From positions 1-64,000 of the forward strand of contig DUSN01000014.1 in NCBI GenBank assembly GCA_012842605.1: 64,000 nt of DNA, written 5' to 3'. The DNA comes from Clostridiales bacterium. GTDB taxonomy: Bacteria; Bacillota; Clostridia; Caldicoprobacterales; DTU083. The notes beneath the pieces are model-generated. The model worked only from the letters and a program-made list of their open reading frames with translations. It was not told the DNA's origin and did not search any database. Each line of letters begins with the position of its first letter. Position 1 is the first letter of the stretch. Made by a program: the position numbers and the translations under genes. Shown in pieces: positions 16,906 through 27,609 of the stretch.

Positions 16906-17100
16906 TTATATCGATATATCAAAGTCATTAGTCTCCTGAAAAGCCATTTTATCCAGTTCCTCGGCTTTTTTGGATATGTCCTCTCTGCTGATAATGTTTT
17001 TTTCCAATAGAACCTCAATGATGCTGGTAATGGCTAAGGTGTTCCGATACTCAATTTCCTTGATATCTCCAATCTGAGCAAGGACATCCAGTCTATTCAT
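16906..17100 (-). CDS. Small conserved-looking hypothetical protein
   Basis: 64 residues, largely helical and acidic, with no transmembrane segment or cysteines. AAAGGAG 7 bases before the ATG is a good ribosome site, and codon use resembles the neighbours. It lies convergent to niaR and divergent from the serS T-box. No family recognised; a small regulatory or adaptor protein is possible. Confidence 0.65.
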   Translation of the reverse strand: MNRLDVLAQIGDIKEIEYRNTLAITSIIEVLLEKNIISREDISKKAEELDKMAFQETNDFDISI

Positions 17101-17224
17101 GCCGGTTCTCCTTTCATGAGTCTGAAATGCTTCTTGATATTTCTATGTTTGCCTTGGCATTTGGAGTTTATACGGCAAATTTAGCCAGATGAATGAATAA
17201 TTTCAATCGTATAAGAAAAAATAG

Positions 17225-17252
17225 TTGCATATTAAAATGATTGTTGTATAAT
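17225..17252 (+). promoter_or_regulatory. Promoter of the T-box/serS transcript
   Basis: TTGCAT (17225-17230), a 16-base spacer and a consensus TATAAT (17247-17252). Confidence 0.65.
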
Positions 17253-17259
17253 ATTTAGA

Positions 17260-18788
<1,529 letters not shown>

Positions 18789-18824
18789 ATCCTCTCTATC
18801 CTATAAGTTCTGGATTAAAATTTA

Positions 18825-18853
18825 TTGACACAGTATAACCCTTTTGCTATACT
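18825..18853 (+). promoter_or_regulatory. Consensus promoter for the two tRNA-Ser genes
   Basis: TTGACA (18825-18830), 17 bases, TATACT (18848-18853). It begins 37 bases after the serS stop, so the tRNAs can be made independently of the T-box switch. Confidence 0.88.
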
Positions 18854-18889
18854 ATAAAAGTGCCAGCTCGTCAGACTGGGCTTTTTAGT

Positions 18890-18979
<90 letters not shown>

Positions 18980-19032
18980 TATAATTTAGTAAATAGAAGT
19001 AAAATATACTTCAAACATTATTTGACCAATAT

Positions 19033-19127
19033 GGAGAAGTACCCAAGTTGGCCGAAGGGGCGCCCCTGCTAAGGGTGTAGGTCGGGGTTAAACCGGCGCG
19101 AGGGTTCAAATCCCTCCTTCTCCGCCA
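19033..19127 (+). tRNA. tRNA-Ser (anticodon GCT), CCA encoded
   Basis: Acceptor stem GGAGAAG/CTTCTCC, anticodon stem CCCCT...AGGG with loop TGCTAAG region giving GCT, a long variable arm (GTCGGGGTTAAACCGGC) and an encoded CCA. Likely co-transcribed with the preceding tRNA-Ser, 54 bases upstream. Confidence 0.96.
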
Positions 19128-19138
19128 GAATTTGTCTG

Positions 19139-19166
19139 AAAACCCGCAATTTAAGCGGGTTTTTGG
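19139..19166 (+). terminator. Terminator of the tRNA-Ser transcript
   Basis: AAAACCCGC/GCGGGTTTT stem with a 7-base loop and T-run. Confidence 0.88.
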
Positions 19167-19317
19167 CATATTTAAAGCATAAGTTTCGTCATATAGCAGC
19201 TTATTCTCTTCTTTCAAATTAATATAAAGGCAGCATTACATAAAAATGAGTTGTTTCAAAATCCAGGTTATCAATTGCTAAAATATAAAACTTGTAAAAA
19301 ATTTAATCCCAAAATTA

Positions 19318-19362
19318 TTGACAAACGATAATTTCAGTGCTACATTAGAAATAAATTATCGT
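19318..19362 (+). promoter_or_regulatory. Promoter with a 10-base inverted repeat (likely operator)
   Basis: TTGACA (19318-19323), 17 bases, TACATT (19341-19346). The arms ACGATAATTT (19325-19334) and AAATTATCGT (19353-19362) form a perfect inverted repeat separated by 18 bases that brackets the -10 element. The HTH protein encoded second in this operon is the obvious candidate to bind it. Confidence 0.6.
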
Positions 19363-19385
19363 AAAACAATAATTTTGAGGTGCTT

Positions 19386-20354
19386 ATGAAACGAAAAACT
19401 TTCATTTTGATTCTCGTGATTGAAGCCGTATTGTGTACTGTGCTTAGCATCATGAAGGCAGACTTCTCAGAAGGATTAGCTGTGGTAATGGCGTTTCCGT
19501 TTGAGCAGGTTGGGATTTTACTGCGGTCTCTTTCTTTGTCCGGCACTATAGGCAATATAATTGCAATAGTCATCTATACAGCAATCTGCCTGGCTCCTGC
19601 GGCTATCTTTTTTACACTGAAGAAAAGGCGAAGACTTTACTTTGGGGATGGACTTCTTATACTCATGAGTGCCGTTTTGTTCGTGGTACAGTATCTCATG
19701 ATAAACCCTGGCTATATCAGTTCGTTTTTTGGAAAAGCCATTGAACTGAACATAAGCAGGGCTGTATTGGGCGGCTCAGTATATTCGCTGATATGCAGCT
19801 ATTTTGTTTTGAGGATTTTGGATCTGTTCTTTGACAGCGGTACTAAGAAATTACAGAAATACATGATCATTCTTCTCTGTCTGCTTAATGTATTATTTGT
19901 ATATATGTTTTTCGGATCAAGCTTCAGCAATCTTTTAAACTCCATAGTATCGCTTCGGGCTCAGAACATTGGTAATGAGCATCTGCTGGGAGTGACATAT
20001 GTTTTTCTTGTCCTGCAGTTTATAGTTGATGCTTTGCCATATATATTGGATATATTTGTGGTATTTGCCTCTTTAGACCTTCTGGATGAAATAAGTGCAG
20101 ACTTCTATTCATATGAAAGCGTTAAGTCTGCCGGAAGGCTGTCTCATATATGCAGAATCACCCTTGTGGCGACCGTCCTTACAAACACAGCATTTAACCT
20201 TATTCAGCTAATTTTTGCCAAAAGGCTGATGGTCATTAATAATTCAGTACATATTCCATTTCTGTCTGTTATATTTGTACTTGCTGTATTGATTCTTGCA
20301 CGCTACATTGAAGAAAACAAGAAGCTCAAGGACTACAATGACATGTTTATATAA
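19386..20354 (+). CDS. Integral membrane protein, DUF2975-like at the C-terminus
   Basis: About 322 residues with eight or so hydrophobic segments across the whole length. The C-terminal end (FLSVIFVLAVLILARYIEENKKLKDYNDMFI) resembles the end of DUF2975 proteins, which are typically encoded next to a YozG-type HTH gene, as here. The protein is longer than a usual DUF2975 protein (about 150-170 residues). GAGGTG lies just upstream of ATG 19386. Function unknown; it may sense a membrane signal for the small regulator that follows 10 bases later. Confidence 0.7.
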   Translation: MKRKTFILILVIEAVLCTVLSIMKADFSEGLAVVMAFPFEQVGILLRSLSLSGTIGNIIAIVIYTAICLAPAAIFFTLKKRRRLYFGDGLLILMSAVLFVVQYLMINPGYISSFFGKAIELNISRAVLGGSVYSLICSYFVLRILDLFFDSGTKKLQKYMIILLCLLNVLFVYMFFGSSFSNLLNSIVSLRAQNIGNEHLLGVTYVFLVLQFIVDALPYILDIFVVFASLDLLDEISADFYSYESVKSAGRLSHICRITLVATVLTNTAFNLIQLIFAKRLMVINNSVHIPFLSVIFVLAVLILARYIEENKKLKDYNDMFI

Positions 20355-20364
20355 GAGGTGTGGG

Positions 20365-20595
20365 ATGGCTATACGAGTATACCTGGAGGATGTATTGAAG
20401 GCACGGGGGATGACCTCAAAAGAATTGTGCGCTCTTATAGGCATTACTGAAGCAAATTTGTCAATTCTGCGAAGCGGTAAAGCAAAAGGTGTTCGTTTCA
20501 GCACAATTAACAAGATATGCTGGTATCTTGGCTGCGATGTTGGAGACATATTGAAATTTGATGGTAAGTTGGAGGATAACGAAGATGAAGAATAG
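20365..20595 (+). CDS. YozG-type Cro/C1 helix-turn-helix regulator
   Basis: 76 residues, essentially one HTH domain: VYLEDVLKARGMTSKELCALIGITEANLSILRSGKAKGVRFSTINKICWYLGCDVGDIL. This is the common small regulator paired with DUF2975 membrane proteins. GAGGTGTGGG precedes ATG 20365, and the end overlaps the lipoprotein start by 11 bases. Likely to bind the inverted repeat at 19325-19362. Confidence 0.9.
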   Translation: MAIRVYLEDVLKARGMTSKELCALIGITEANLSILRSGKAKGVRFSTINKICWYLGCDVGDILKFDGKLEDNEDEE

Positions 20596-21565
20596 TATGA
20601 GAGTTATAATAATTTGCCTGATCGTCTTGCTGCTGAGTGTAATGACCGGATGCCAGCTGGCAAAAGTGGATGGGGCTGAAAATTATAATAATGAAGACAG
20701 GCTTATCGGTGTCTTTATTACAACTGAATATCTTGATCTGTTTGATTTTGAAGGGTATATCAATGATAATATTGGCAGCCTTAAAGGAAATGAAGTAATG
20801 ATTGGCAGCAATGCTGCGCAATATCAGGGCAGGCTTTATGCCGAATTGCGGCAGAAGACTGTTACCAATGAGGAGACAGGCGAAGAGATCGTAACTGAAG
20901 AATACATATTTCCGAATTATCAAGGTATTTTCTATTATTCTGCCAGGGTACCAGGCAATGGGGAGCATGAAGGCTATATTACTACAGGTTCAGATGAAGA
21001 AATCAGTGACGGACATGTCAGCATCAACAGCAGTGATCAAGGGGAGAGCATTTCAATGGAGGGAACGGTATATGTAACCCATGGTACGGAGAAAACATAT
21101 TTCTTTAACCCAGTATATCAAAGCAGGGATAATCGTGTATATGCAGTGACGGGCAGTGGGTACTTTTTTTCCGATGCCCAGGCTGAGGGCACGTCATTTT
21201 CTCAGACCATGGAATCAACTTATACAACAACCAAAAATGGGGAGAAAATAATAGACAGTATTTCAGTAAAGATCTCTTTTAATTTTATGCATCCGCCGGA
21301 AAAAATCGCAGTATTGCAGATGTCAGCGGATGGCTTTCCTGTCTTAAGGAAGGAATACTCTCCCGGGGAAATGCCCAAGTCTATTGATCCGGAGAAGGAT
21401 ACTGATTACTTTATAGTAGAAACCATAAAAGCAGGCAGCAATGATGAAAAAATAATATCCCGCAAGCTTTACGGCAGGGATTCCGATTCTATTGAGGCCT
21501 TTTACTGCCGGGAGGACGGAATATGCATAAAACAATGGGTGCAGATCAACTGGGACCGGCAATAA
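20585..21565 (+). CDS. Secreted lipoprotein of unknown function
   Basis: About 326 residues. The signal peptide (MRVIIICLIVLLLSV) ends in the lipobox MTGC, giving a lipid-anchored extracellular protein. The mature part is rich in Asp, Glu, Ser and Thr and is predicted to be mostly beta strand. No recognised domain. GGAGG lies upstream of ATG 20585 within the preceding gene, and the two genes overlap, so it belongs to the membrane-protein/HTH operon. A surface sensor or partner of the membrane protein is possible. Confidence 0.75.
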   Translation: MKNSMRVIIICLIVLLLSVMTGCQLAKVDGAENYNNEDRLIGVFITTEYLDLFDFEGYINDNIGSLKGNEVMIGSNAAQYQGRLYAELRQKTVTNEETGEEIVTEEYIFPNYQGIFYYSARVPGNGEHEGYITTGSDEEISDGHVSINSSDQGESISMEGTVYVTHGTEKTYFFNPVYQSRDNRVYAVTGSGYFFSDAQAEGTSFSQTMESTYTTTKNGEKIIDSISVKISFNFMHPPEKIAVLQMSADGFPVLRKEYSPGEMPKSIDPEKDTDYFIVETIKAGSNDEKIISRKLYGRDSDSIEAFYCREDGICIKQWVQINWDRQ

Positions 21566-21604
21566 GTAAGCTGCTATTTCAGTCAGCATGCCCGGTTAAC
21601 TGCA

Positions 21605-21630
21605 GACAAGGGGACGGTTCTCCTGTCTTA
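21605..21630 (+). repeat. Degenerate GGGGAC palindrome (REP-like)
   Basis: ACAAGGGGACGGTTCTCCTGTCTT resembles the cleaner GGGGACAGT...ACTGTCCCC palindromes at 22810 and 33707, with broken symmetry. Confidence 0.5.
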
Positions 21631-21734
21631 TAGCTATTTGTTGAACCACCTGGTTTAGATCTCCATAGCTTCATTAATTTTTTAAGTAAACATCAATATA
21701 ATGGTAGGTAATAATTATGGATTGAATATAAAGA

Positions 21735-21770
21735 AATCCGGATATTACCTAACAATAATATCCGGATTTT
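21735..21770. terminator. Bidirectional terminator
   Basis: AATCCGGATATT/AATATCCGGATT, a perfect 12-base stem with T-runs on both strands. It can end both the lipoprotein transcript and the tRNA-Lys on the other strand. Confidence 0.85.
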
Positions 21771-21780
21771 ATATTATACA

Positions 21781-21856
21781 TGGTGCACCTTCGGGGATTC
21801 GAACCCAGGACCCACTGATTAAGAGTCAGTTGCTCTACCAGCTGAGCTAAAGGTGC
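21781..21856 (-). tRNA. tRNA-Lys (anticodon CTT), CCA encoded
   Basis: Read on the minus strand: GCACCTT acceptor, D-arm TAGCTCAGCTGGTAGAGCA, anticodon loop CTCTTAA with CTT, T-arm CTGGGTTCGAATCCCCG, AAGGTGC and CCA. 76 bases. Confidence 0.97.
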
Positions 21857-22011
21857 ATATATCTCTGACGAGAATAAATTATACTATAAACCTGAGGTAC
21901 AAGTCAAGAAAATTATGTGTTTCAAATTATTCATCTATGCTCTGTTTTTATATGTCACATGATATAATATGAGGTATGGAAATATAATACAATATTTTGG
22001 AGGAAATAGTA

Positions 22012-22809
22012 ATGAACATAACTTTAAATTACTATCCCCATGGAAAGATCAAGGCTGTTACTTTGAGTTATGATGATGGCAGAACCGATGACAGAAAGCT
22101 GGTTGAGCTATGCAACAGGTATGGGATAAAAGGCACCTTTCACCTGAATTCCGGCTTCTTCGGCAGAGAAGGATATATTACAAAGGAAGAAGTCGGAAAG
22201 CTGTATGAGGGGCATGAGGTTTCTATACATACCCTTACTCATCCCTTTTTGAATCATGTGCCCCAGGAGATTGTCTGCAGGGAAGTTCTGCAGGACAGGG
22301 CAAATTTGGAGAACCTGGCGGGTTATCCGGTGAAAGGCATGTCCTATCCATTCGGAGCTTATAACAAGGAAGTAATTAAACTGCTGAAATCTTTGGGCAT
22401 CGTATACAGCAGAACTGTCATTGCTACCAATTCATTCGGGCTACCGGAGGATTTTCTTGAATGGCATCCAACCTGCCATCACAACCACAACCTGCTGGAA
22501 ATTACGCAGCGTTTCCTGGAGACCGGCAGATACACCAATATGCCCTTGCTGTATGTATGGGGGCATAGCTATGAATTTCCCAGAGACAATAATTGGAGTC
22601 TCATAGAGGAATTCTTCAAACTGGTATCAGGGAGAGAGGAAATCTGGTTTGCGACAAATATAGAAATTTACAGGTACATACAGGCTCTGAAACGTTTGGA
22701 GTTTTCAGCAGATTGCTCCTTAGTTTACAATCCATCCGGGATAAGTGTATGGATTGGAGTAGATGGCAAAGCCATTGAAGTTATGCCTAACCAGACATTG
22801 AAAATTTAA
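22012..22809 (+). CDS. Polysaccharide deacetylase family protein (cytosolic-looking)
   Basis: About 265 residues with a NodB-like domain and no signal peptide. Motifs: LSYDDGRTDDRKL (DD pair), GTFHLNSGFFG, SIHTLTHPF (metal His), SYPFGAYN and VWGHSYEF. Lacking export signals, it may act on imported oligosaccharides, as some deacetylases encoded in carbohydrate loci do. GGAGGAAATAGTA precedes ATG 22012. It directly precedes the YesN/YesM-ABC cassette on the same strand but has its own spacing and a palindrome after its stop. Confidence 0.88.
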   Translation: MNITLNYYPHGKIKAVTLSYDDGRTDDRKLVELCNRYGIKGTFHLNSGFFGREGYITKEEVGKLYEGHEVSIHTLTHPFLNHVPQEIVCREVLQDRANLENLAGYPVKGMSYPFGAYNKEVIKLLKSLGIVYSRTVIATNSFGLPEDFLEWHPTCHHNHNLLEITQRFLETGRYTNMPLLYVWGHSYEFPRDNNWSLIEEFFKLVSGREEIWFATNIEIYRYIQALKRLEFSADCSLVYNPSGISVWIGVDGKAIEVMPNQTLKI

Positions 22810-22832
22810 TGGGGACAGTCTCACTGTCCCCA
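22810..22832 (+). repeat. GGGGACAGT palindrome (REP-like), copy 2
   Basis: TGGGGACAGT-CTC-ACTGTCCCCA, a perfect 10-base stem with a 3-base loop, beginning right after the stop codon. No T-run, so not a standard terminator. Confidence 0.75.
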
Positions 22833-23055
22833 TTATGCATACGTTTACCAGTTTTGTGAAAAGAAATATTGATATTATTGCATCCTCTGTTTGGTTTATT
22901 TCAGAATAAACCTGGGGTGCTGAAAAAGCTCGTTTGTTAGCTTGGGATATATGATAATTTTTTGCTATTTGAGGAATTGTTCAAGCCGAGGTGCCTGACT
23001 AATTTCATTTAACTATGAATGTAGTAAATGAAAAGAGCAATGGTTTTTATGTTAT
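22833..23055. other. Intergenic stretch with a dyad, no gene seen
   Basis: Contains GGTTTATT-TCAG-AATAAACC (22893-22912), a perfect 8-base inverted repeat that could be an operator. No credible reading frame. Confidence 0.45.
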
Positions 23056-23084
23056 TTGACGCTATATATTGCTTATGATAAAAT
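23056..23084 (+). promoter_or_regulatory. Promoter of the yesN-like/ABC cassette
   Basis: TTGACG (23056-23061), 17 bases, TAAAAT (23079-23084); about 80 bases before the response-regulator start. Confidence 0.65.
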
Positions 23085-23163
23085 TGAAAAAACACTTCTG
23101 TTGAATTAACAAAATGATTTTTGTATGGGTGAAATGGATTATAGTATAAGGAGTATTAAGCAC

Positions 23164-24759
23164 ATGTACAAGGTCATTATTGTCGATGATGAGGAAATAA
23201 TGCGTGAAGGCCTTATTAACCTTGTGGACTGGAATTCTTTAGGGTTTGAAGTAATAGGCCATTTTGAAGATGGTGATGAGGCTGTTTCATTTCTGGAAAA
23301 AAATCAGGTTGATGTAGTGCTCACAGACATTAAAATGACTTTCATATCCGGCATTGATCTGGCAAAATTCATCTATGAAAGAAAACTGCCTGTCAAAACT
23401 GTCTTTATCAGCGGCTATAAAGACTTTGAATATGCCAGGCAGGCTGTGAAATATAACATAGTTCAGTATCTGTTAAAGCCCATATCTTTAAAGGAAATTC
23501 ACCAGGTATTCGAAGAAATCCGGGCAGAACTGGACAAGGAAAGAGATTTGCTGAAACTCAAAAATACCCGCATAAAGAAATATGATGAATTGCTGGCGTA
23601 TGCCAGGGAGCAATTCTTTACTGATTTGGTATTGGGAGCATTACAGAATCCGAGTGAGATCCAAAAGAGGTTTAGCGTATTGGACCTGGATTTGAATCTT
23701 GCTGAATATCCATGCTGCTTGTGGAACTTGTCTATTGATCGCTTTGATCTATATTTATCGAAAAATTGGGATTATGGAATGGAAGCATTTCATAAAGCTA
23801 TCTATAATGTACTATGCACTTCGAAGGAATCATTCCTGTTCTATATCATCACCCGTCATGACAGCAAATTCAGGATACTAATTATTGCATCAAAGGTATA
23901 TTCTCTGGATGAATTCATGCAGTTAGTAGAATCACATATTCGCAGCGCTGCAAGCAACGCAAGGAAACTGCTGGGAATCGAAGTAAACAGTGATTATGTA
24001 CAGTACTTTCCAAGCCTGTTGAATCTATCCCAAAGCTTCAATATACAAAGTGCAGAGAAAACTGGCTTTAAGAGCAGCGTACAGGATGATCTGGAGGATC
24101 AGCTGAAGCTATTGATGACCCATATCCAGGAAAGGAACAAGGAGTCTGCATATAGTCTGACAGAGCAGATATTACTACAGCTCAACCCTTTGGGACTGCA
24201 GGAGTCTAGTAGAATATTAACGAGGCAGTTGACACGAATTGTTAAGCAGCTGAAGATGAACAATATTTCTGTTCCGGAAGAAATTAATGAAGATTCAATT
24301 TATAAAGCTATGACCGAACTTAGCTCGAAAGATGAAATCCGCGAATATGTGTTTACTCTGCTGAATTGCTGCTTTCAAGAGCCAAATAACGATGTTAATC
24401 AATCATATTCAATTACTATACAGAATATCAAAGAGTTCATCAAGGACAATTATTATAAAGATATCACTCTTGATGATATTGCAGACTATGTGTTTCTCAG
24501 TCCTGTATATATCAGCAGATTGTTTAAAAGTAAAACAGGTGAGAACTTCAATGATTATCTCATACGAGTCCGGATGGAAAATGCTATAAAATTCCTGGAT
24601 GACCCGCAATATAAGGTTTACGAGGTAGGGCACAAGATCGGGTATCAGAGCACAAAATATTTTTACAAACTTTTTAAGCAATTCTATGGATGTACTCCTA
24701 CAGAATACAGAAGAAAGGTTCTGCGGAAAGGAGCAGCAGATGCTAAACAAACGGAATAG
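23164..24759 (+). CDS. Response regulator of the YesN type (receiver plus AraC HTH)
   Basis: About 531 residues. The N-terminal receiver domain (1-120) has the acidic pair VDDEE, phospho-acceptor Asp55 in VLTDIKM, the switch region TVFISGYKDFEYA and LKPI. A long middle region (about 130-420) of unclear fold follows, then an AraC-type double HTH at the C-terminus (IKEFIKDNYYKDITLDDIADYVFLSPVYISRLFKSKTGENFNDYLIRVRM, then YQSTKYFYKLFKQFYGCTPTEYR). It pairs with the kinase gene that overlaps its end. Such regulators switch on adjacent oligosaccharide ABC genes. AAGGAG precedes ATG 23164. Confidence 0.95.
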   Translation: MYKVIIVDDEEIMREGLINLVDWNSLGFEVIGHFEDGDEAVSFLEKNQVDVVLTDIKMTFISGIDLAKFIYERKLPVKTVFISGYKDFEYARQAVKYNIVQYLLKPISLKEIHQVFEEIRAELDKERDLLKLKNTRIKKYDELLAYAREQFFTDLVLGALQNPSEIQKRFSVLDLDLNLAEYPCCLWNLSIDRFDLYLSKNWDYGMEAFHKAIYNVLCTSKESFLFYIITRHDSKFRILIIASKVYSLDEFMQLVESHIRSAASNARKLLGIEVNSDYVQYFPSLLNLSQSFNIQSAEKTGFKSSVQDDLEDQLKLLMTHIQERNKESAYSLTEQILLQLNPLGLQESSRILTRQLTRIVKQLKMNNISVPEEINEDSIYKAMTELSSKDEIREYVFTLLNCCFQEPNNDVNQSYSITIQNIKEFIKDNYYKDITLDDIADYVFLSPVYISRLFKSKTGENFNDYLIRVRMENAIKFLDDPQYKVYEVGHKIGYQSTKYFYKLFKQFYGCTPTEYRRKVLRKGAADAKQTE

Positions 24760-26560
24760 CATTTGGAACTACATTCAGGACTACAAATTCAATAGTCTTT
24801 TTATAAAATACTTCCTTTTGATTTTGCTGCTGCTTATATTGCCTTTAGTCAGTGTCAGCTTTGGTATCTACCGGTTGAACGGCAGCATTCTCCGTGAAGA
24901 AATCGGAGCGGCTCATGTCAGTTCTCTTGCCAAGGTGAGGGATATTATGGACATGGTCATGAAGGAAGTAGACAGGTTATCCGTTCGTATATCATCCGAC
25001 CGCGCAGTGGAACGCTTTCTGTCCATAGAAAAAAGAAAATTTCCCGATTATACTACAATAGACGTTCTTCAGAATGTCAGCAATATTATCAGCATATCAA
25101 CCAGTGATTATATTTATTCTATTTATGTTTATTCGGATGTCAGCAATTATATCATTTCTACATCTAAAGGCGGCACAACCCTGTCCCGGTTTTATGACAA
25201 TTCCTGGCTGGAGGAATTTAAAGCAAAATCAAGACATGAACGCAAATGGATTTCATCTCGAAAAGTAGAGGATATTTTAACAGACCAGGTCAATACGTTC
25301 ATAACCAGCTATTATTTTGCACCATTTTATTCTTTGTCAAAAGGCGGAGTTGTCATTGTCAATCTGGATGTAGACAAGCTAAAATCATTTATCTCAAACA
25401 ATGTAGATGACCGAATAGAAAAAATATATGCAGTGGATAAAGACGGGAAAATATTATTCAGCAGTGATACTGCCGATGTAGGAAAATATATAACTGAGAT
25501 GTCGGGACTGCAGGATATAGGAAATGCCGGCAGCTATAAACCAATCATAAGGCAAATAGATGGAGTAAACCAGGTTATCACACAAATAAGCTCAGCCTAC
25601 AACGACTGGACATACATTTCAGTAACGCCTCTGCATAAATTCGAGCAGAAGATGGACAGCCTGACACAGCTTATGTGGCTGTCTATTCCTGTTAATATTC
25701 TGGTTGCAATTATAGTTGCATATTTAATTTCTGTACAGGTTTTTCAGCCTATTGGCAGAATAATGGAAGTGCTTGACAATCCTGAGGAATACTATGACCG
25801 GATAACTGCAGATCAGGAAAAGGGGCTGAACGAATTTAAATATATAACAATGAATATTATGAAGTCCTTTGATGAAAACCGCCAGATGGAGGAAGAACTG
25901 GCTCAGCGCATGCGCATGCTTAAGCAGGCTCAGACGGCAGCTCTTCAGTCACAGATCAATCCACATTTTTTGTATAATACGCTTCAGACAATAAACTGGC
26001 TGGTAATGAGCCTGACAAAGGGCGAAAATGCAGCCTCTGCCGTTATTGAGGATTTATCCGATATTCTCAGAGTAACCATGGATACGGAGAATTATCTTAT
26101 TCCCATTGAGGATGAGGTCAGCTATGCAAAGAAGTATATTGAAATTCAGCAAATCCGGTACAAAAACAAGTTTACCGTACATTGGGAAATGGACGGGGAA
26201 ATCATGGACAACCTTATTGCAAAGGTATCCTTGCAGCCATTGATAGAAAACTCCATTTATCACGGTATAAAGCCTAAGAAGAAAGCAGGCAATATTTTCA
26301 TACGCGGTTATATTTCTGAAGGAAACATTAAAATAGAAGTGTCCGATGATGGTGTTGGTTTGAGTGAAGAAGGTATAAACAGCTTGAATATGGAACTAAG
26401 GCATTCAAATGTATTTAGTGATAAGCATATAGGAGTCCGAAATGTAAACCAGAGACTTAAACTGATTTTTGGTGAGGAATATGGAATAACCTTGCAGAAG
26501 CGAGATCCGGAAGGACTCCAGGTTAATATAGTGATACCAAATTTAAAGCAATACCTGTAA
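24740..26560 (+). CDS. Sensor histidine kinase of the YesM type
   Basis: About 606 residues. Two transmembrane segments (about 25-45 and 325-345) enclose an extracellular sensor domain of roughly 280 residues, followed by a HAMP-like linker. The His_kinase motif is LQSQINPHFLYNTLQTINWL (phosphorylated His) and the ATPase has NSIYHGIKP (N box) and DDGVGLS (G1 box). It overlaps the response-regulator gene by 20 bases. GGAGCAGCAG precedes ATG 24740; longer starts would lie inside the response-regulator gene. Likely senses an extracellular sugar or a liganded binding protein. Confidence 0.95.
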   Translation: MLNKRNSIWNYIQDYKFNSLFIKYFLLILLLLILPLVSVSFGIYRLNGSILREEIGAAHVSSLAKVRDIMDMVMKEVDRLSVRISSDRAVERFLSIEKRKFPDYTTIDVLQNVSNIISISTSDYIYSIYVYSDVSNYIISTSKGGTTLSRFYDNSWLEEFKAKSRHERKWISSRKVEDILTDQVNTFITSYYFAPFYSLSKGGVVIVNLDVDKLKSFISNNVDDRIEKIYAVDKDGKILFSSDTADVGKYITEMSGLQDIGNAGSYKPIIRQIDGVNQVITQISSAYNDWTYISVTPLHKFEQKMDSLTQLMWLSIPVNILVAIIVAYLISVQVFQPIGRIMEVLDNPEEYYDRITADQEKGLNEFKYITMNIMKSFDENRQMEEELAQRMRMLKQAQTAALQSQINPHFLYNTLQTINWLVMSLTKGENAASAVIEDLSDILRVTMDTENYLIPIEDEVSYAKKYIEIQQIRYKNKFTVHWEMDGEIMDNLIAKVSLQPLIENSIYHGIKPKKKAGNIFIRGYISEGNIKIEVSDDGVGLSEEGINSLNMELRHSNVFSDKHIGVRNVNQRLKLIFGEEYGITLQKRDPEGLQVNIVIPNLKQYL

Positions 26561-26651
26561 AAAGGTTAAGGAAATGATACCAAAAGTAAACCTGGATAGA
26601 TTTTTTCTTCGAATTGGTAGTTGTACAATTTACTTGGGGGTGATGGGCAGC

Positions 26652-27608
26652 ATGTCAGCTATCAATGCAAAACGTCTCCAAGAACTGCAGACAACTAAGC
26701 CGAAGAAAAAATTCCAGAGTTATTTTCTGGCAAATAAATGGCTTTACATTATGTTGATTCCAGGTCTGACCTTTCTGTTTATATTTCATTATATTCCAAT
26801 GTATGGAATAATAATAGCATTTAAAGATTTTAACGTAGTCAAGGGTATTTTCAACAGTCCATGGGTTGGATTGGAGAATTTCAAATATTTGTTTAAGTCC
26901 AAGGATTTCTATATCATTCTTCGCAATTCTGTTTCCATAAGCCTGCTGCGAATGTTCTGGGGGTTTCCGGTTCCGATTATCCTGGCACTGATGCTGAACG
27001 AAGTAAGGCATATACATTATAAGAAAACTATCCAAACTATTCTCTATATACCGCATTTTATATCATGGGTTGTAATTGTGGGGATTATATACAACTTTCT
27101 CTCTCCTTCTACCGGTATTGTAAATTACATTATCAAATCCCTGGGAGGAGAAGCAATAGCATTCCTGCAGGATGAGAGATATTTCCGCAGCATCCTGGTA
27201 ATTTCCGATATCTGGAAGGAATCCGGCTGGGGCACGATAATCTATTTAGCTGCCATATCCGGAATCGATGAGTGTTTGTATGAGGCTGCCATAATAGACG
27301 GTGCTACCAGACTGCAGAGAATACGATATGTTACTATACCGGGAATTGCAAGCACCATTATAGTTTTACTGATACTACGTTCCGGATCTATTCTTCGCAA
27401 TGGCTTTGAGCAGATTTTTCTCATGTACTCGCCACTGGTATACGATGTGGCCGATGTCTTTGAAACCTATACTTATCGTGTAGGTCTGCGCGAAGGAAGA
27501 TTCAGCTATGCGACGGCAGTGGGAATGTTTCAGTCGCTTGTAGGGCTTATACTGATATGGACGACCAACAGGTTATCCAGAAAGTTTGGAGAAGGAGGTT
27601 TGTGGTAA
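26652..27608 (+). CDS. ABC transporter permease, LplB/YtcP-like (oligosaccharide import)
   Basis: About 318 residues with six transmembrane helices. The N-terminal tail ends in KKKFQSYFLANKWLYIMLIPGLTFLFIFHYIPMYG, characteristic of LplB-type permeases. The EAA loop reads YEAAIIDGATRLQRIRYVTIPGI and contacts the ATPase. ATG 26652 is chosen with GGGGGTGATGGGCAGC upstream; an open frame extends to 26574 without a good ribosome site. It works with the permease and binding protein that follow. As usual for this family, no ATPase is encoded here; a shared MsmX-type ATPase elsewhere would power it. Confidence 0.92.
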   Translation: MSAINAKRLQELQTTKPKKKFQSYFLANKWLYIMLIPGLTFLFIFHYIPMYGIIIAFKDFNVVKGIFNSPWVGLENFKYLFKSKDFYIILRNSVSISLLRMFWGFPVPIILALMLNEVRHIHYKKTIQTILYIPHFISWVVIVGIIYNFLSPSTGIVNYIIKSLGGEAIAFLQDERYFRSILVISDIWKESGWGTIIYLAAISGIDECLYEAAIIDGATRLQRIRYVTIPGIASTIIVLLILRSGSILRNGFEQIFLMYSPLVYDVADVFETYTYRVGLREGRFSYATAVGMFQSLVGLILIWTTNRLSRKFGEGGLW

Positions 27609-27609
27609 G

